64,000 bases of DNA, from positions 1,477,501 through 1,541,500 of the forward strand of contig NZ_CALSBP010000002.1 in NCBI RefSeq assembly GCF_943373825.1. Reading direction: 5' to 3'. Each line of letters begins with the position of its first letter. Positions within the stretch are counted from its first letter, which is position 1. Below the pieces are notes generated by a model, which saw only the letters and a list, made by a program, of their open reading frames with translations, ran no database searches and was not told the DNA's origin. The stretch comes from Aquimarina spinulae. GTDB taxonomy: Bacteria; Bacteroidota; Bacteroidia; Flavobacteriales; Flavobacteriaceae. Positions 55,248-64,000 of the stretch are shown here, piece by piece. Position numbers and translations under genes: made by a program.

Positions 55248-58200
55248 TAGTTTGGTGCTCCGATATAGGTATTAATTTCAAACTTAATATAACTAAACCC
55301 TTTTCCTTCTATTGGTAAAAACTGTACCGATTGGTGTTCAACTTTTCTGCTGGGAACTACTTTATTACTAATTAAAGTATTTAATAATCCATTTACAAAA
55401 ACGTTCTCCAAATCTTTACTAATAGTATGTACGCCAGATAAATCCAATAACTGATAATCAAAATATTGTTTTCGTTGTGGGCGAATACCTTCTGGTAAAT
55501 ATTGATGATCGACCCACACTAGCTCATGATTTTTACTGTAATAAGAAACTAATAGTAAAGGAACGGTAACCTCTTCTAGTCCTGAGTTAAACAAGACCCC
55601 TTCTACATGATCATTTTTTATAGAAAGCTCATTTATAGCAACGCCTTTATATAAATCTACTGTGGTTACATTTCCTGCACATTGCAAATTAAATTTAGCG
55701 GGCTTTTCATCAAATTTCATTGCTGTGAACTGATCGGGATCAAACGTTTTTGGTTTATGATCCTCTTTATTTATCCAGGCAATTCCTTCAAAATTAATAC
55801 GGAAACTAGTAATTTCCTTAGGCATTAATTTATGTTTCATTTGGTGTTTGGCATTATATCTAGCTAACTTTTCATCTTTACCATTATACAATGTACCAGT
55901 GATTACAACATCGGCTGGTATATTATCAACATTTTGTATTTCGCCTATAAGGCTATATTGATCACTACATTCAACAATTTTTGCTGATAGTACCTCTAAT
56001 ACAGGTTGTTTAAGAACATCTTCATGATACGTCTGTTCTGAACTAACCCTACGTCTTCCATGATTATAAAAAGCAGTGATGTTTTCTGCAAATAACTGAT
56101 CAGGAGGAATATCCAAATCATATGCTAATGGTTTTACATACCACTTATTATGATATTTCACCAACTCATGATAGAATGTTTTATCTATTCTTTCTAATGG
56201 AGTGATCCAATGTGTAATCGCTTTAACTCTGGCAGTACTATCTGTCTGAGTAGTAATACTTACATTAATTGCATCCATTTTGGCATATGAACTCAATAAA
56301 CCATCTGTTACGGCAACCTCTAACATATATTGATCTATCGTCTTATCACTTCTTGGATCCAGATAAGAATATGCTCTTTCAAATTCTTTAAAATCTAATG
56401 CATCATAATATGCTTCTGTGACATTAACGGGGCTTATTTGTTTTACATTTTTTATATATATCAAATAAAAGCCATATCCTATAAAAATTAACATTAAGAA
56501 TCCCCATAGATAAGATGCTTTAAAAACTGATTTTTGAAATTCTTTGTAATGTATTCCAAACTTAAAATATACAGGAAAACTTTTGTATCTCGATTTTAAT
56601 GCGTGTATCCATATCAACTGTACATTAATAATAAATGCTAGTAATACAGTGCATAATGGAATTAAACCCCACATTAATTTTTGAAACATAGGAACATCCT
56701 CTTTAGGCAAAATACTGGATAGCGGAGGAACATTTAACTTTTCCCAAACCATAATTCCGTTTTCTAATTGTCGCAGCCTCTGCCAGCCACAGAAATACAA
56801 AATAGGGTCATAAAACTTATCATTAGAAAACACATATTTTAAATTATATTTCTCGGGAACAGTAAGAAATTGTTGCAGAGAACCAATACCTTCTACACCT
56901 CTGAATTTTGAATTTTCTAAACGCTCTACTGCTCTGGTCGTTAACTCTGGTAATCTTCTTGCAGAATGATAATTACCATCAACTGTCATTGCATTAGTTT
57001 GAGCAGAAAGCCACGCCATCTGATCTCCAAACCCCAAAGGAAGGTATCTCCAGTGATCGTGTTGATCCTGACTTAAAAAATTTAAGATGGGCAGCATTTT
57101 GATCTTCTGCGGCTGCGAAGGTCTAAAATACCCCAGGCTCATTGTAAAAAGTGTCATAAAAACAAGAACTGCAGTAAATAACCCGCCCAGAATTCTATGA
57201 TATACACCTCCGTATTTTGTCTGAATCTTTTCTTTTAAATCTCCTTCTATAAATCGATAACCAAATTCGCCAAACATGGGTAAAGCCATAATAGAGGCCC
57301 ATAGGGTAAACCTGTCTAGTGTAAGGATATTAAACGCATTGTCTCCCAACATCATTCTGGGGATTGGCGTTGTCCCTCCTGTTCCTAATATCGTTAAAAG
57401 GGTTATCGATAATCCAAAAAACAAATATCGCTTACTGTAAAATCGATACCATATATAGGGAAGTAAGAATAGTAAAACTCCCCACGGTATCAAAAAGAAC
57501 ACTAATCCTGATGAAGTGACCTCTAAAAAATTATCTCTGGATCCATGTGGTATGGGTACTTGAGTAATTGGGTTGTTTTTAGTATTAATCCAATACGGAA
57601 GAATGCAAACAATGATAAGTAGTAGCGATCCAAAACCAAAACCTACAATTCTTTTAAAAAGTGAAAGAAAGCTTTGTAAAAACATTAAAAACCTAATTTC
57701 TTTATATGAACCTACCTTTTCTCTGGAAACATCCATGATTACCATACCTATTAACGGAAAAATGAAGAATACCATTCCAAAAATTGGGGTTACATGATGA
57801 GAAGTCACTGTAACCGCTAAAAGGCTCAAAGCATTTAATAAATATTTATATTTTCCGATTTTAAGCCATAGATAAATTTCGGGTAATGCATGCAACAGGA
57901 TAGACAATCCTATAATACTGGGTAATTGCCCAAAAATATGTAGTGTTTCTATAAAAGCAGAAGAAAACACTGCAAGTATAGCTGTGTATCCAGCAACTTT
58001 TCTATTAGAGGTAAGTACTAAGGCAAAACGGTATATTCCTGTAATAAAAAGAATGATAGCTATAATAGCTACAGTAAACAAACCAAATTTAAGCCCACCA
58101 ATATAAGAGAACAATCCAATACTTTGATGCACTAATGGTGGATATCCCATCACTGTAAACCCTGTATACCAACTATAGTTCCAGGGTTCGAACCAATTAT

Positions 58201-58336
58201 TGGCGTAATGATTCCCAAAAAACAGATGAATTAATGCATCGTATGTAGACTCTAGTGTAAAAAAAATTGTTGTACCATGAAAAACCACTCCGATGAGTAA
58301 TGCACTTATCAAATACTTATTTGTGGTTTTATCCAT
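55247..58336 (-). CDS. GT-C-like polytopic membrane protein (PTPS-related type) with periplasmic domains
   Basis: A 1029-residue protein with about 11-13 N-terminal membrane segments (residues ~5-620). The first extracytoplasmic loop contains STYDALIHLFFGNHY, with an acidic residue where GT-C glycosyltransferases hold their catalytic Asp. The layout resembles the membrane proteins annotated as 6-pyruvoyl-tetrahydropterin-synthase-related. After helix ~620-640 there is an NTF2-like domain (VTEAYYDALDFKEFERAY) like that in the downstream glycosidase, then beta-rich domains. It may transfer sugar from a polyprenyl-phosphate carrier, supplied by the two GT2 enzymes, to a growing polymer or protein. 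First gene of a three-gene operon; substrate unknown. Confidence 0.65.
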   Translation of the reverse strand: MDKTTNKYLISALLIGVVFHGTTIFFTLESTYDALIHLFFGNHYANNWFEPWNYSWYTGFTVMGYPPLVHQSIGLFSYIGGLKFGLFTVAIIAIILFITGIYRFALVLTSNRKVAGYTAILAVFSSAFIETLHIFGQLPSIIGLSILLHALPEIYLWLKIGKYKYLLNALSLLAVTVTSHHVTPIFGMVFFIFPLIGMVIMDVSREKVGSYKEIRFLMFLQSFLSLFKRIVGFGFGSLLLIIVCILPYWINTKNNPITQVPIPHGSRDNFLEVTSSGLVFFLIPWGVLLFLLPYIWYRFYSKRYLFFGLSITLLTILGTGGTTPIPRMMLGDNAFNILTLDRFTLWASIMALPMFGEFGYRFIEGDLKEKIQTKYGGVYHRILGGLFTAVLVFMTLFTMSLGYFRPSQPQKIKMLPILNFLSQDQHDHWRYLPLGFGDQMAWLSAQTNAMTVDGNYHSARRLPELTTRAVERLENSKFRGVEGIGSLQQFLTVPEKYNLKYVFSNDKFYDPILYFCGWQRLRQLENGIMVWEKLNVPPLSSILPKEDVPMFQKLMWGLIPLCTVLLAFIINVQLIWIHALKSRYKSFPVYFKFGIHYKEFQKSVFKASYLWGFLMLIFIGYGFYLIYIKNVKQISPVNVTEAYYDALDFKEFERAYSYLDPRSDKTIDQYMLEVAVTDGLLSSYAKMDAINVSITTQTDSTARVKAITHWITPLERIDKTFYHELVKYHNKWYVKPLAYDLDIPPDQLFAENITAFYNHGRRRVSSEQTYHEDVLKQPVLEVLSAKIVECSDQYSLIGEIQNVDNIPADVVITGTLYNGKDEKLARYNAKHQMKHKLMPKEITSFRINFEGIAWINKEDHKPKTFDPDQFTAMKFDEKPAKFNLQCAGNVTTVDLYKGVAINELSIKNDHVEGVLFNSGLEEVTVPLLLVSYYSKNHELVWVDHQYLPEGIRPQRKQYFDYQLLDLSGVHTISKDLENVFVNGLLNTLISNKVVPSRKVEHQSVQFLPIEGKGFSYIKFEINTYIGAPN

Positions 58337-58571
58337 AAAGACTCGCCGTAGTTTTCGATTTAAATATACGATAAAGGTTTCGGTTTAGAACAAGTCTGAA
58401 AAGAATGCAAATTAAAAATTAGTAGTTTATGACTCTGGTTAACTACAAATCAGACTTCTATAGAAACTCACGATCTACTCAAAGTAATCTCACACCCCTC
58501 AAAACATTGATTTTCAAGAATCCCAGCATTCTAATATAGTTATAGACGAAAGGTATGTCTTTCGATAAAAA

Positions 58572-58603
58572 CCATTCACCGACAGCAATATTCTACTCAT
58601 CGA
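58572..58603 (+). promoter_or_regulatory. putative LytTR operator 3 (21-bp direct repeat pair)
   Basis: CCATTCACCGA (58572-58582) and CTACTCATCGA (58593-58603), 21 bp apart, linker CAGCAATATT, almost the same linker as operator 2. Exactly 30 bp separate it from TACATTTG at 58634. Confidence 0.6.
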
Positions 58604-58633
58604 AATACCTTCTCGTACAGCGCATATCGTAGC

Positions 58634-58641
58634 TACATTTG
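58634..58641 (+). promoter_or_regulatory. TAnnTTTG -7 element for GT2 copy 2
   Basis: TACATTTG is a perfect match. It excludes the upstream TTG at 58639 as start and supports the ATG at 58669. Confidence 0.55.
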
Positions 58642-58668
58642 GAATATAAACCTCAAAATACTACCATT

Positions 58669-59490
58669 ATGAAAACGGGAATTATCATACCATGCTATAA
58701 CGAAGAAAACAGATTAAATGTAACTGCTTTTTTAAACTTTATACAAAAGGAAGACGATTTCCACTTATGTTTTGTAAACGACGGAAGTAAAGATAATACT
58801 GTAGGTGTATTAAAGGAGATTCAATCTCACAACCCTCTTAAAGTAAGTGTTATTGATATCAAAAAAAATTCTGGAAAAGCGGCAGCAGTAAGAGCAGGTG
58901 CCAGATACTTACACAGTAGAGGTGATATAGAATTCATTGGTTTTATTGATGCTGATTTATCTACAGATTTTGAAGATTTTAACGGACTTTTAAAAACATT
59001 AAAAACAAACAAAAGATTAAGTTTTGTTTTTGGATCTAGAGCTAAAAACGCTTCAGATGATATCAAAAAAGATGGTTTTAGAGCAATGATTTCTAAACTT
59101 ATTAATATCCTTATTGTATTCATTTTGGGATTATCTATTCAAGATACACAATGTGGAGCCAAAGTGTTCAAAGCAGACCTGGTTCCTGTGATTTTTAACA
59201 AAAGCTTCTTTAGCAGATGGTTATTTGATGTAGAAATGTTTATAAAAATGAAAAAGCACTTCGGTGAAACTGAAATTATGAATAAAATTTATGAACAACC
59301 TCTTAAAAGATGGGTTCATATGGAAGATTCTAAGTTAGGATTAAAAGATTCGTTAGAAATTCCTTACAGGTTATTATCGATATGGTTTAACTATAATGTA
59401 CTTCAATCTTTACAGGTTTCATTTTCTAAAGAAATTATCGAACCTACAATAGAAGTATACGGAATGGCTACTCCGGCTTTAGCTGCCTAA
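58669..59490 (+). CDS. GT2 glycosyltransferase, DPM1/ALG5-like, copy 2
   Basis: A 273-residue paralogue of the enzyme at 43853. It starts MKTGIIIPCYNEENRL and carries FVNDGSKDNT, FIDADLST, FGSRAKNA, DTQCGAKVFK and SRWLFDVEMF. It likely charges a polyprenyl phosphate with a sugar. The ATG at 58669 is used rather than the in-frame TTG at 58639, which overlaps the -7 element. A putative LytTR operator lies 30 bp upstream of that element, whereas the other GT2 copy has none, so the two copies may be expressed under different conditions. Confidence 0.85.
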   Translation: MKTGIIIPCYNEENRLNVTAFLNFIQKEDDFHLCFVNDGSKDNTVGVLKEIQSHNPLKVSVIDIKKNSGKAAAVRAGARYLHSRGDIEFIGFIDADLSTDFEDFNGLLKTLKTNKRLSFVFGSRAKNASDDIKKDGFRAMISKLINILIVFILGLSIQDTQCGAKVFKADLVPVIFNKSFFSRWLFDVEMFIKMKKHFGETEIMNKIYEQPLKRWVHMEDSKLGLKDSLEIPYRLLSIWFNYNVLQSLQVSFSKEIIEPTIEVYGMATPALAA

Positions 59491-59550
59491 GGTATAAGAT
59501 TACCTTACAAAATTTGACTCGAAATTGCCCCTAAATATATCTATCAATAA

Positions 59551-59587
59551 AGAGAACATACTTGTATAAAGTATGTTCTCTCTTTTT
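59551..59587. terminator. bidirectional terminator
   Basis: Perfect 13-bp stem (59551-59563 / 59569-59581), 5-nt loop, T-run after; lies between convergent genes. Confidence 0.85.
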
Positions 59588-59613
59588 TATTTTACATCGA
59601 TCGACTAATAAGG

Positions 59614-60267
59614 TTACTTAGTAAATTTTACAATGGTATATTCTCTATTCACTATATCTCCTGATTTACTTTCAACAGTTTCTATTTTATCAATAAATTC
59701 GATTGATCTGAACGGTATTTTATTTACTAAAATTTCAACTTTATTAGCATCATACAGTTCAAACCTTGAGTTTACAAAAGGTAGTGTTTTCATAAAATTC
59801 ATATTGGCAAATGCTATAGAACACACTCCGTCTTTTTTTAAAACTCTATAAATTTCTGCTAATAAAAAGAGTGGTTTTTCCCAAAAGTAAATTGTGTTTA
59901 CCGACAGTATTTTATCAAAAAAATGATCTGAAAAAGGAATCGTATTCCCATCGTAAAGCAAAAATTTAGATTGGTTATTTTTCACAACGTTATTATTAAG
60001 CTTCTCAGATTCAATTTTCATTGATTCTGATATTTCTAAACCAACATATGATATGCCGTTTGCTTGCTTTAGAATTTCATTGAGATGAATGGCATTACCA
60101 TGCCCTAATTCTAAAACATGGTTCTCTTTTTCAAGTTGTAAACTCTCAATCGTATTAAGGATCATCCCTAAGTTAGACTGATTCATTTTTTTTGCTATTT
60201 CCAGGCCAGAATCTCCACTAGGGCAACTTAACTGGGATGCTATTGTTTTCAATTCTTTTTCGGTCAT
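59614..60267 (-). CDS. class I SAM-dependent methyltransferase
   Basis: A 217-residue Methyltransf_11-type protein. The SAM-binding motif I is HVLELGHGNAIHL, followed by YVGLEISESM (acidic end of strand 2), FLLYDGNTIPFSDHFFDKILSVNTIYFW (motifs II-III) and EIYRVLKKDGV. Substrate unknown. It starts 18 bp after the DUF4198 gene and is probably co-transcribed with it. Confidence 0.8.
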   Translation of the reverse strand: MTEKELKTIASQLSCPSGDSGLEIAKKMNQSNLGMILNTIESLQLEKENHVLELGHGNAIHLNEILKQANGISYVGLEISESMKIESEKLNNNVVKNNQSKFLLYDGNTIPFSDHFFDKILSVNTIYFWEKPLFLLAEIYRVLKKDGVCSIAFANMNFMKTLPFVNSRFELYDANKVEILVNKIPFRSIEFIDKIETVESKSGDIVNREYTIVKFTK

Positions 60268-60285
60268 AGCCTTTTCTAATATAAA

Positions 60286-61005
60286 TCAATTGATAGTGTA
60301 TACTGCACAATGCCAGGTAAATTGATATGCTACACTATCATATGTTCCTGGTTTTTTATCTTCGTGTGTTGCTTCAATCACATATCGGGTTTCAAAAGGC
60401 AAACTAAATGTTATCATTCCGTTCTTATCGGTTTTTACTTTTTTTGACCAGTCGTCTTTTATGAATAGTGTAACTTCTGCTTCTGCCAGAGGTTTGTCTT
60501 TAAAAAGTATTTGAAGCTTAGCCTGTTTAGATGTTGTAGAAAGATCAACTATCGCTATACTTTCGGGATTTATGGCAACCGTTTTATGTGTCGTATTTTT
60601 TCCTACTTCTACCTTAGCAACCGAATGGTATTGTGGTCTAAAAATACCATAATCATATTGAGTATAATCTAAAACCTTATATTTCTTATTATCTAAAACG
60701 ATGGAGTATGTCCCTTCTGATTTTGGAATAAAATTAGCTACATGATAAGCTGATTTTGCTTTGGTCTCTAGTTTTATCTTATTCCCTTGTTGATCCACAA
60801 CCCAAAGTGTAAAATGTTGTGCATTTTGAAATACTTCACCGTCTGTTTTTTCTATTACTCCACTAGCAAACTCTCCAAAATAGATACGTATTTCGTGTTC
60901 TTGGTTTATAGCTCCATTAGGATTGGTTTCTATCCAAAAGAAGTGTGCAAAAGTTTTTGTAGTACATAATAGTAGTATAATTACTAATCCTGTTATTTTT
61001 CTCAT
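60286..61005 (-). CDS. DUF4198 periplasmic protein
   Basis: A 239-residue exported protein (signal peptide ending at TFAHFFW). The mature start AHFFWIE is typical of DUF4198, a beta-sandwich family related to the periplasmic part of cobalt/nickel transporters (NikM/CbiK-like). It ends in a second Ig-like segment (AEVTLFIKDDWSKKVKTDKNG). The start is the ATG at 61005; the GTG at 61029 falls inside the terminator hairpin. The neighbouring DUF4374 lipoprotein suggests metal or siderophore uptake, as both families lie near TonB receptors in Bacteroidota. Confidence 0.7.
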   Translation of the reverse strand: MRKITGLVIILLLCTTKTFAHFFWIETNPNGAINQEHEIRIYFGEFASGVIEKTDGEVFQNAQHFTLWVVDQQGNKIKLETKAKSAYHVANFIPKSEGTYSIVLDNKKYKVLDYTQYDYGIFRPQYHSVAKVEVGKNTTHKTVAINPESIAIVDLSTTSKQAKLQILFKDKPLAEAEVTLFIKDDWSKKVKTDKNGMITFSLPFETRYVIEATHEDKKPGTYDSVAYQFTWHCAVYTIN

Positions 61006-61020
61006 TTTATGATTTAATTT

Positions 61021-61055
61021 AAAAAACACTCCTAAATCATTTAGGAGTGTTTTTT
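61021..61055. terminator. strong terminator
   Basis: Seventeen-base arms (61021-61037 / 61039-61055) with one central base; terminates the minus-strand T9SS gene and lies just before the DUF4198 gene. Confidence 0.85.
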
Positions 61056-61063
61056 AATTATGA

Positions 61064-62644
61064 TTACTTACTTATTTTATAAGTTTTATCTCCTTTTTTG
61101 ATAATATACAATCCTTTTGAAAGGTTTTGTACCAAAGCTTCTTCTTCCTTTGCAGTTACCATTTTTTGAGTAATTAATACTCCTTGTATCGTATATACCA
61201 ATATTTGATAAGGTCTATTTTTTGTATTGTTTCTTACTTTAAAAGCTCTTGAAGGAGGATCTCCTGCTCTTACTTTGAAGGGCAAACTAACTTCAGCGCT
61301 ATAATCTGAGTTTCCTGCAAGAGTTTTTTCAATTCTTATCTGAAGTGTGTAATTACCAGCAGGTAGAGATGCTCCGCTAAAATAAGATCCTTTATCATCA
61401 AAATAAAACGAAATAAAAGGTCTATTTTGTCCAGAGTTTAATGGTTCTAACTTAAATACATTATTTGATGGTTTATAGAAAGCTACATTAGGATCATCAT
61501 TGGCCCATAAATATACATGAACATAGGATGTTTCTGAAGGTGCATTTCCAATATTTTTAACCCCTACTTTAAAGTCCATTCCTTTACTGAAGATGCTTTT
61601 ATATATATAATGACCTCCAACGACACAACCACTACCTGGAGCATAACAATCACTCTTGAAATCAGATTTTTGTAATTCTTCGAATTGAAGATTTGGATTA
61701 CCTGTTACTACAGGACAACCATCATTAGAAGCTGGACCAGGTTCGTTAGGGCAATTATCTTGATAATTTTGTACCCCATCTCCATCAGAATCTCTGTTGT
61801 CCTGATTATCGCATGCATCACCAATTCCATCATTATCTTTATCTTCTTGATCAGTATTTGCTGTATTAGGGCAATTATCATCTGCGTCTGAGACACCATC
61901 TAAATCCGAATCTGGGCATTTAGAGAATTCCAATTTTGCTCTTACTCTATTATGTACGCCAGCTGCGATAAAATAATCGTTTATAGTAATTTTATTTATT
62001 GAGCCTGACAAAGAATTAATGCTATAAGTATATTCATAGGTATTATCGTCTACCTTTGTCCAATCAGAGATATTGGTTTTCTTAGTATCTGTTAATGAAT
62101 TATCCTGCCAAAATTTAATTATCCTATCATTACCATAACTTATTGGTTTATCTACAGGAGTATACAATGTTATTTTTGCATCTGCAGAATTTAAACAGTC
62201 TTCACTATTTAAATTCTTATTGGTTAAAGTTATATTGTCATTACATTTTAAAAATCTATAACTAATCAATTCCCTCTCAATTCCCCCTATAGGCCCTCGA
62301 GCGTAATAAGTTATTAATACTTTTAACTCATTTGATGTTGTCGAAGTTATGGAAGATAGATCAAATATATAATGATATTCATTTCCAACTATTCTTACAT
62401 CATTTTTTGTAATTCGCTTTTCTCTTATTGTAGTAAATGAACCGCTTTCTTTTTGTTGAAATTTGATATTAAAATAATTTCTATCACCTGAAAAAACTGG
62501 GGATGAAACAAGAACTTTTACAAGTGCCCTTGCCTTGTTTAGACAGTTTTCTGTATTATATGTTTTACCAATCAGTTTTATTGAATTTGAATAACTCGAT
62601 TGAAGACTACATACAAATAGCAGAAAGAATATTATTTTTTTCAT
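61064..62644 (-). CDS. T9SS-secreted protein with thrombospondin type 3 repeats
   Basis: A 526-residue protein. Signal peptide 1-19 (SSYSNS). Two related beta domains follow, each beginning with a Cys-containing repeat ([28 protein letters not shown]). Calcium-binding thrombospondin-3 repeats come next ([41 protein letters not shown]). A CARDB-like beta domain leads to the type A sorting domain ([33 protein letters not shown]). Predicted cell-surface or released protein; partner unknown. Monocistronic. Confidence 0.8.
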   Translation of the reverse strand: MKKIIFFLLFVCSLQSSYSNSIKLIGKTYNTENCLNKARALVKVLVSSPVFSGDRNYFNIKFQQKESGSFTTIREKRITKNDVRIVGNEYHYIFDLSSITSTTSNELKVLITYYARGPIGGIERELISYRFLKCNDNITLTNKNLNSEDCLNSADAKITLYTPVDKPISYGNDRIIKFWQDNSLTDTKKTNISDWTKVDDNTYEYTYSINSLSGSINKITINDYFIAAGVHNRVRAKLEFSKCPDSDLDGVSDADDNCPNTANTDQEDKDNDGIGDACDNQDNRDSDGDGVQNYQDNCPNEPGPASNDGCPVVTGNPNLQFEELQKSDFKSDCYAPGSGCVVGGHYIYKSIFSKGMDFKVGVKNIGNAPSETSYVHVYLWANDDPNVAFYKPSNNVFKLEPLNSGQNRPFISFYFDDKGSYFSGASLPAGNYTLQIRIEKTLAGNSDYSAEVSLPFKVRAGDPPSRAFKVRNNTKNRPYQILVYTIQGVLITQKMVTAKEEEALVQNLSKGLYIIKKGDKTYKISK

Positions 62645-62743
62645 AATGTTTAGGTTTTAAAAGTTTTGTTAAAGAGTACCTAAGCAATTAAGGCACTCTT
62701 TATTTTAGATTTGTTTTATTCTATTAAATAACTTTGTATTAGT

Positions 62744-64000
62744 TTAATTTGTTACTTTGAAAATTCCTTTAAGTGATACTCCTTGTACTTTAGCTCCTTT
62801 AGTTGCCGTTGCAGTTTTAGGATCTACAATATACACATGTGTTTCTGTAGCAGTAGAAGCACTTATATACGCTTTGCCATCTTCTACAAACATCGGAGAA
62901 GTATATCTCTGACCATGAATTGGCACTCCTTGTACATCGGTTACTGTCTTATTGACCAAATCAATTACAACCATTTTCAAAACGTCTTTTTCTAAAAATG
63001 CTTTCCAAGGACCGATAGTGTCATCTATAATAATTCTTGCTATAGCTTTACCATTGCCTACATAATCCATCCAGAAAATTTTCCCACCATTCGGCGCATT
63101 TTCTACATCAAAGAAATAATCTTTATCGAATTCTGTAGTTCCGTTTTTAATTCTTAAAATACCTGAAGGCTTTGTTACAGAAGTAAAACCAGCACTTAAT
63201 GCAGAACTTGAATTTGAATAGATATCCCCATTTTCAGTTTTTTCGATCCCTGTACTATGCCCATTAATTCCTATCGGACTGGTTCTATCATCATAGATTA
63301 TTTTTTCTAATTCGAATTCGGGATATTTAAAAACAGCAACATAGGCTCTACCTACATCAACTGTTACTGTACTGCCATCTGCTAAGAGTTTTTGATAAGA
63401 AACAAACAATTTATCACCTTGTAAAACCATACCAGTAACCCACGGAATCGTTCCTGGATTAGCAGCAGTACCATCACCCACAGTAATATCAATTGGATGT
63501 TCTACTATTTTCTGTAATTTTCCAGTTTCAGCATCTATAATATGAAATCTTTTATCAGATAATGCTTGTATAGATCCTTCTTGAGATGTTCCGCCAAAAG
63601 TCAATTCTACAGCCAATAATGTATTATCATCTATTGCTGCATAGTTATTCAAAGTAGATTCAAAAGTAAAGTTTCCTTTTTCTACTAATTTACTTTCCGT
63701 GTCTAAACCATAAGCTATACATTTATCATCATCACCATATCCCACGGTAAAAACTGTATTTTCGACACCATGAAAGAACCTCCAACCTTTTTGTGGTATT
63801 CCTTGTCCCTCTACAGAAATTTCACCTGTTGTAAGGGACTCTAATGAAGGTAGTTCTAAAATATAATCTACCGAAGATGCGTCCCCTACAGGAAACGCCT
63901 CAAATCCTACTACATATTTTGAAGTAGAAGTTTGGGAGGAATCTACAATAGCCCCTCTATCATCATCACTACTACAAGAAGTAGTTAGTATTGATACTAC
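62744..64000 (-). CDS. DUF4374 lipoprotein (5' partial)
   Basis: The frame is open to the window end, well beyond the GTG at 63745. The extra N-terminal part includes a lipobox-like LTTSC followed by SSDDD, so the signal peptide begins just outside. The body matches DUF4374 (beta-propeller-like; GWRFFHGVENTVFTVGYGDDD, FEKIIYDDRTSPIGINGHSTGI-like segments), a Bacteroidota lipoprotein family usually next to TonB-dependent receptors and PepSY proteins in iron uptake loci. About 420 codons are inside the window. Confidence 0.75.
   Translation of the reverse strand, partial: VVSILTTSCSSDDDRGAIVDSSQTSTSKYVVGFEAFPVGDASSVDYILELPSLESLTTGEISVEGQGIPQKGWRFFHGVENTVFTVGYGDDDKCIAYGLDTESKLVEKGNFTFESTLNNYAAIDDNTLLAVELTFGGTSQEGSIQALSDKRFHIIDAETGKLQKIVEHPIDITVGDGTAANPGTIPWVTGMVLQGDKLFVSYQKLLADGSTVTVDVGRAYVAVFKYPEFELEKIIYDDRTSPIGINGHSTGIEKTENGDIYSNSSSALSAGFTSVTKPSGILRIKNGTTEFDKDYFFDVENAPNGGKIFWMDYVGNGKAIARIIIDDTIGPWKAFLEKDVLKMVVIDLVNKTVTDVQGVPIHGQRYTSPMFVEDGKAYISASTATETHVYIVDPKTATATKGAKVQGVSLKGIFKVTN

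Larger units (their letters stand above)
58337..58668. other. divergent intergenic region with LytTR-like operator
   Basis: About 330 bp between the GT-C operon (minus) and the second GT2 gene (plus). Apart from the repeat pair at 58572-58603 and the -7 box at 58634, nothing was recognised. Confidence 0.5.

Overview
The window looks like chromosomal DNA of a marine-type Flavobacteriaceae bacterium (Bacteroidota), possibly near Aquimarina. That placement is inferred from low GC, TAnnTTTG-type -7 promoter elements, type IX secretion (T9SS) C-terminal sorting domains, Bacteroidota-style two-gene RHS loci and flexirubin/aryl-polyene-type genes. No rRNA, tRNA or CRISPR was seen.

Region by region. 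(1) 1-6776: the end of a lipid/pigment-type operon: an MMPL exporter fused to an acyltransferase and a degenerate methyltransferase, a phytoene-desaturase-like oxidoreductase, a C45-type lipoprotein hydrolase and a phenylacetate-CoA-ligase-like adenylate enzyme. (2) 7016-10596: an HTH / membrane / class C beta-lactamase-like fusion, and a second carotenoid-type oxidoreductase facing it. (3) 10881-16965: a compact signalling locus: CheY-like regulator, H-NOX haem sensor, PAS histidine kinase, FIST (NosP-like) sensor, second kinase, Hpt protein and LytTR response regulator. It reads as a nitric-oxide-type multi-input phosphorelay ending in a DNA-binding regulator. (4) 17228-24856: a 1342-residue T9SS surface protein (DUF4114, Asp-rich repeats) and a large MORN-repeat protein, the latter bracketed by a 31-bp direct repeat. 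(5) 25320-40939: a polymorphic-toxin locus: a PKD/RHS secreted protein, a DUF6443 RHS protein with a variable C-terminal tip and a lipoprotein partner, then three displaced promoterless RHS tips with partner genes. Tip 1 has a frameshift, tip 2 is OmpA-like, and tip 3 is split by a REP-associated tyrosine transposase and its REP palindromes. (6) 41205-59490: a polysaccharide-type neighbourhood: TPR/beta-barrel protein, two DPM/ALG5-like GT2 enzymes, a second 1342-residue DUF4114 protein, Wzx-like flippase, two STAS proteins, GT4, and a tight minus-strand operon of GT-C-like membrane protein, Ig-like anchored protein and membrane-anchored glycosidase. (7) 59614-64000: methyltransferase and DUF4198 protein, a T9SS protein with thrombospondin-3 repeats, and the start of a DUF4374 lipoprotein cut by the window end.

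The most interesting link is regulatory. Near-identical pairs of 11-bp direct repeats, exactly 21 bp apart, lie upstream of the CheY gene (10746), the first DUF4114 surface-protein gene (17129) and the second GT2 gene (58572). The spacing, and the 8-of-9 match of ACCATTCAT to the classical LytTR half-site, fit a LytTR operator. In two of the three the pair sits exactly 30 bp before a TAnnTTTG-like -7 box. This suggests, as inference, that the H-NOX/FIST phosphorelay controls a surface matrix programme through its own LytTR regulator.
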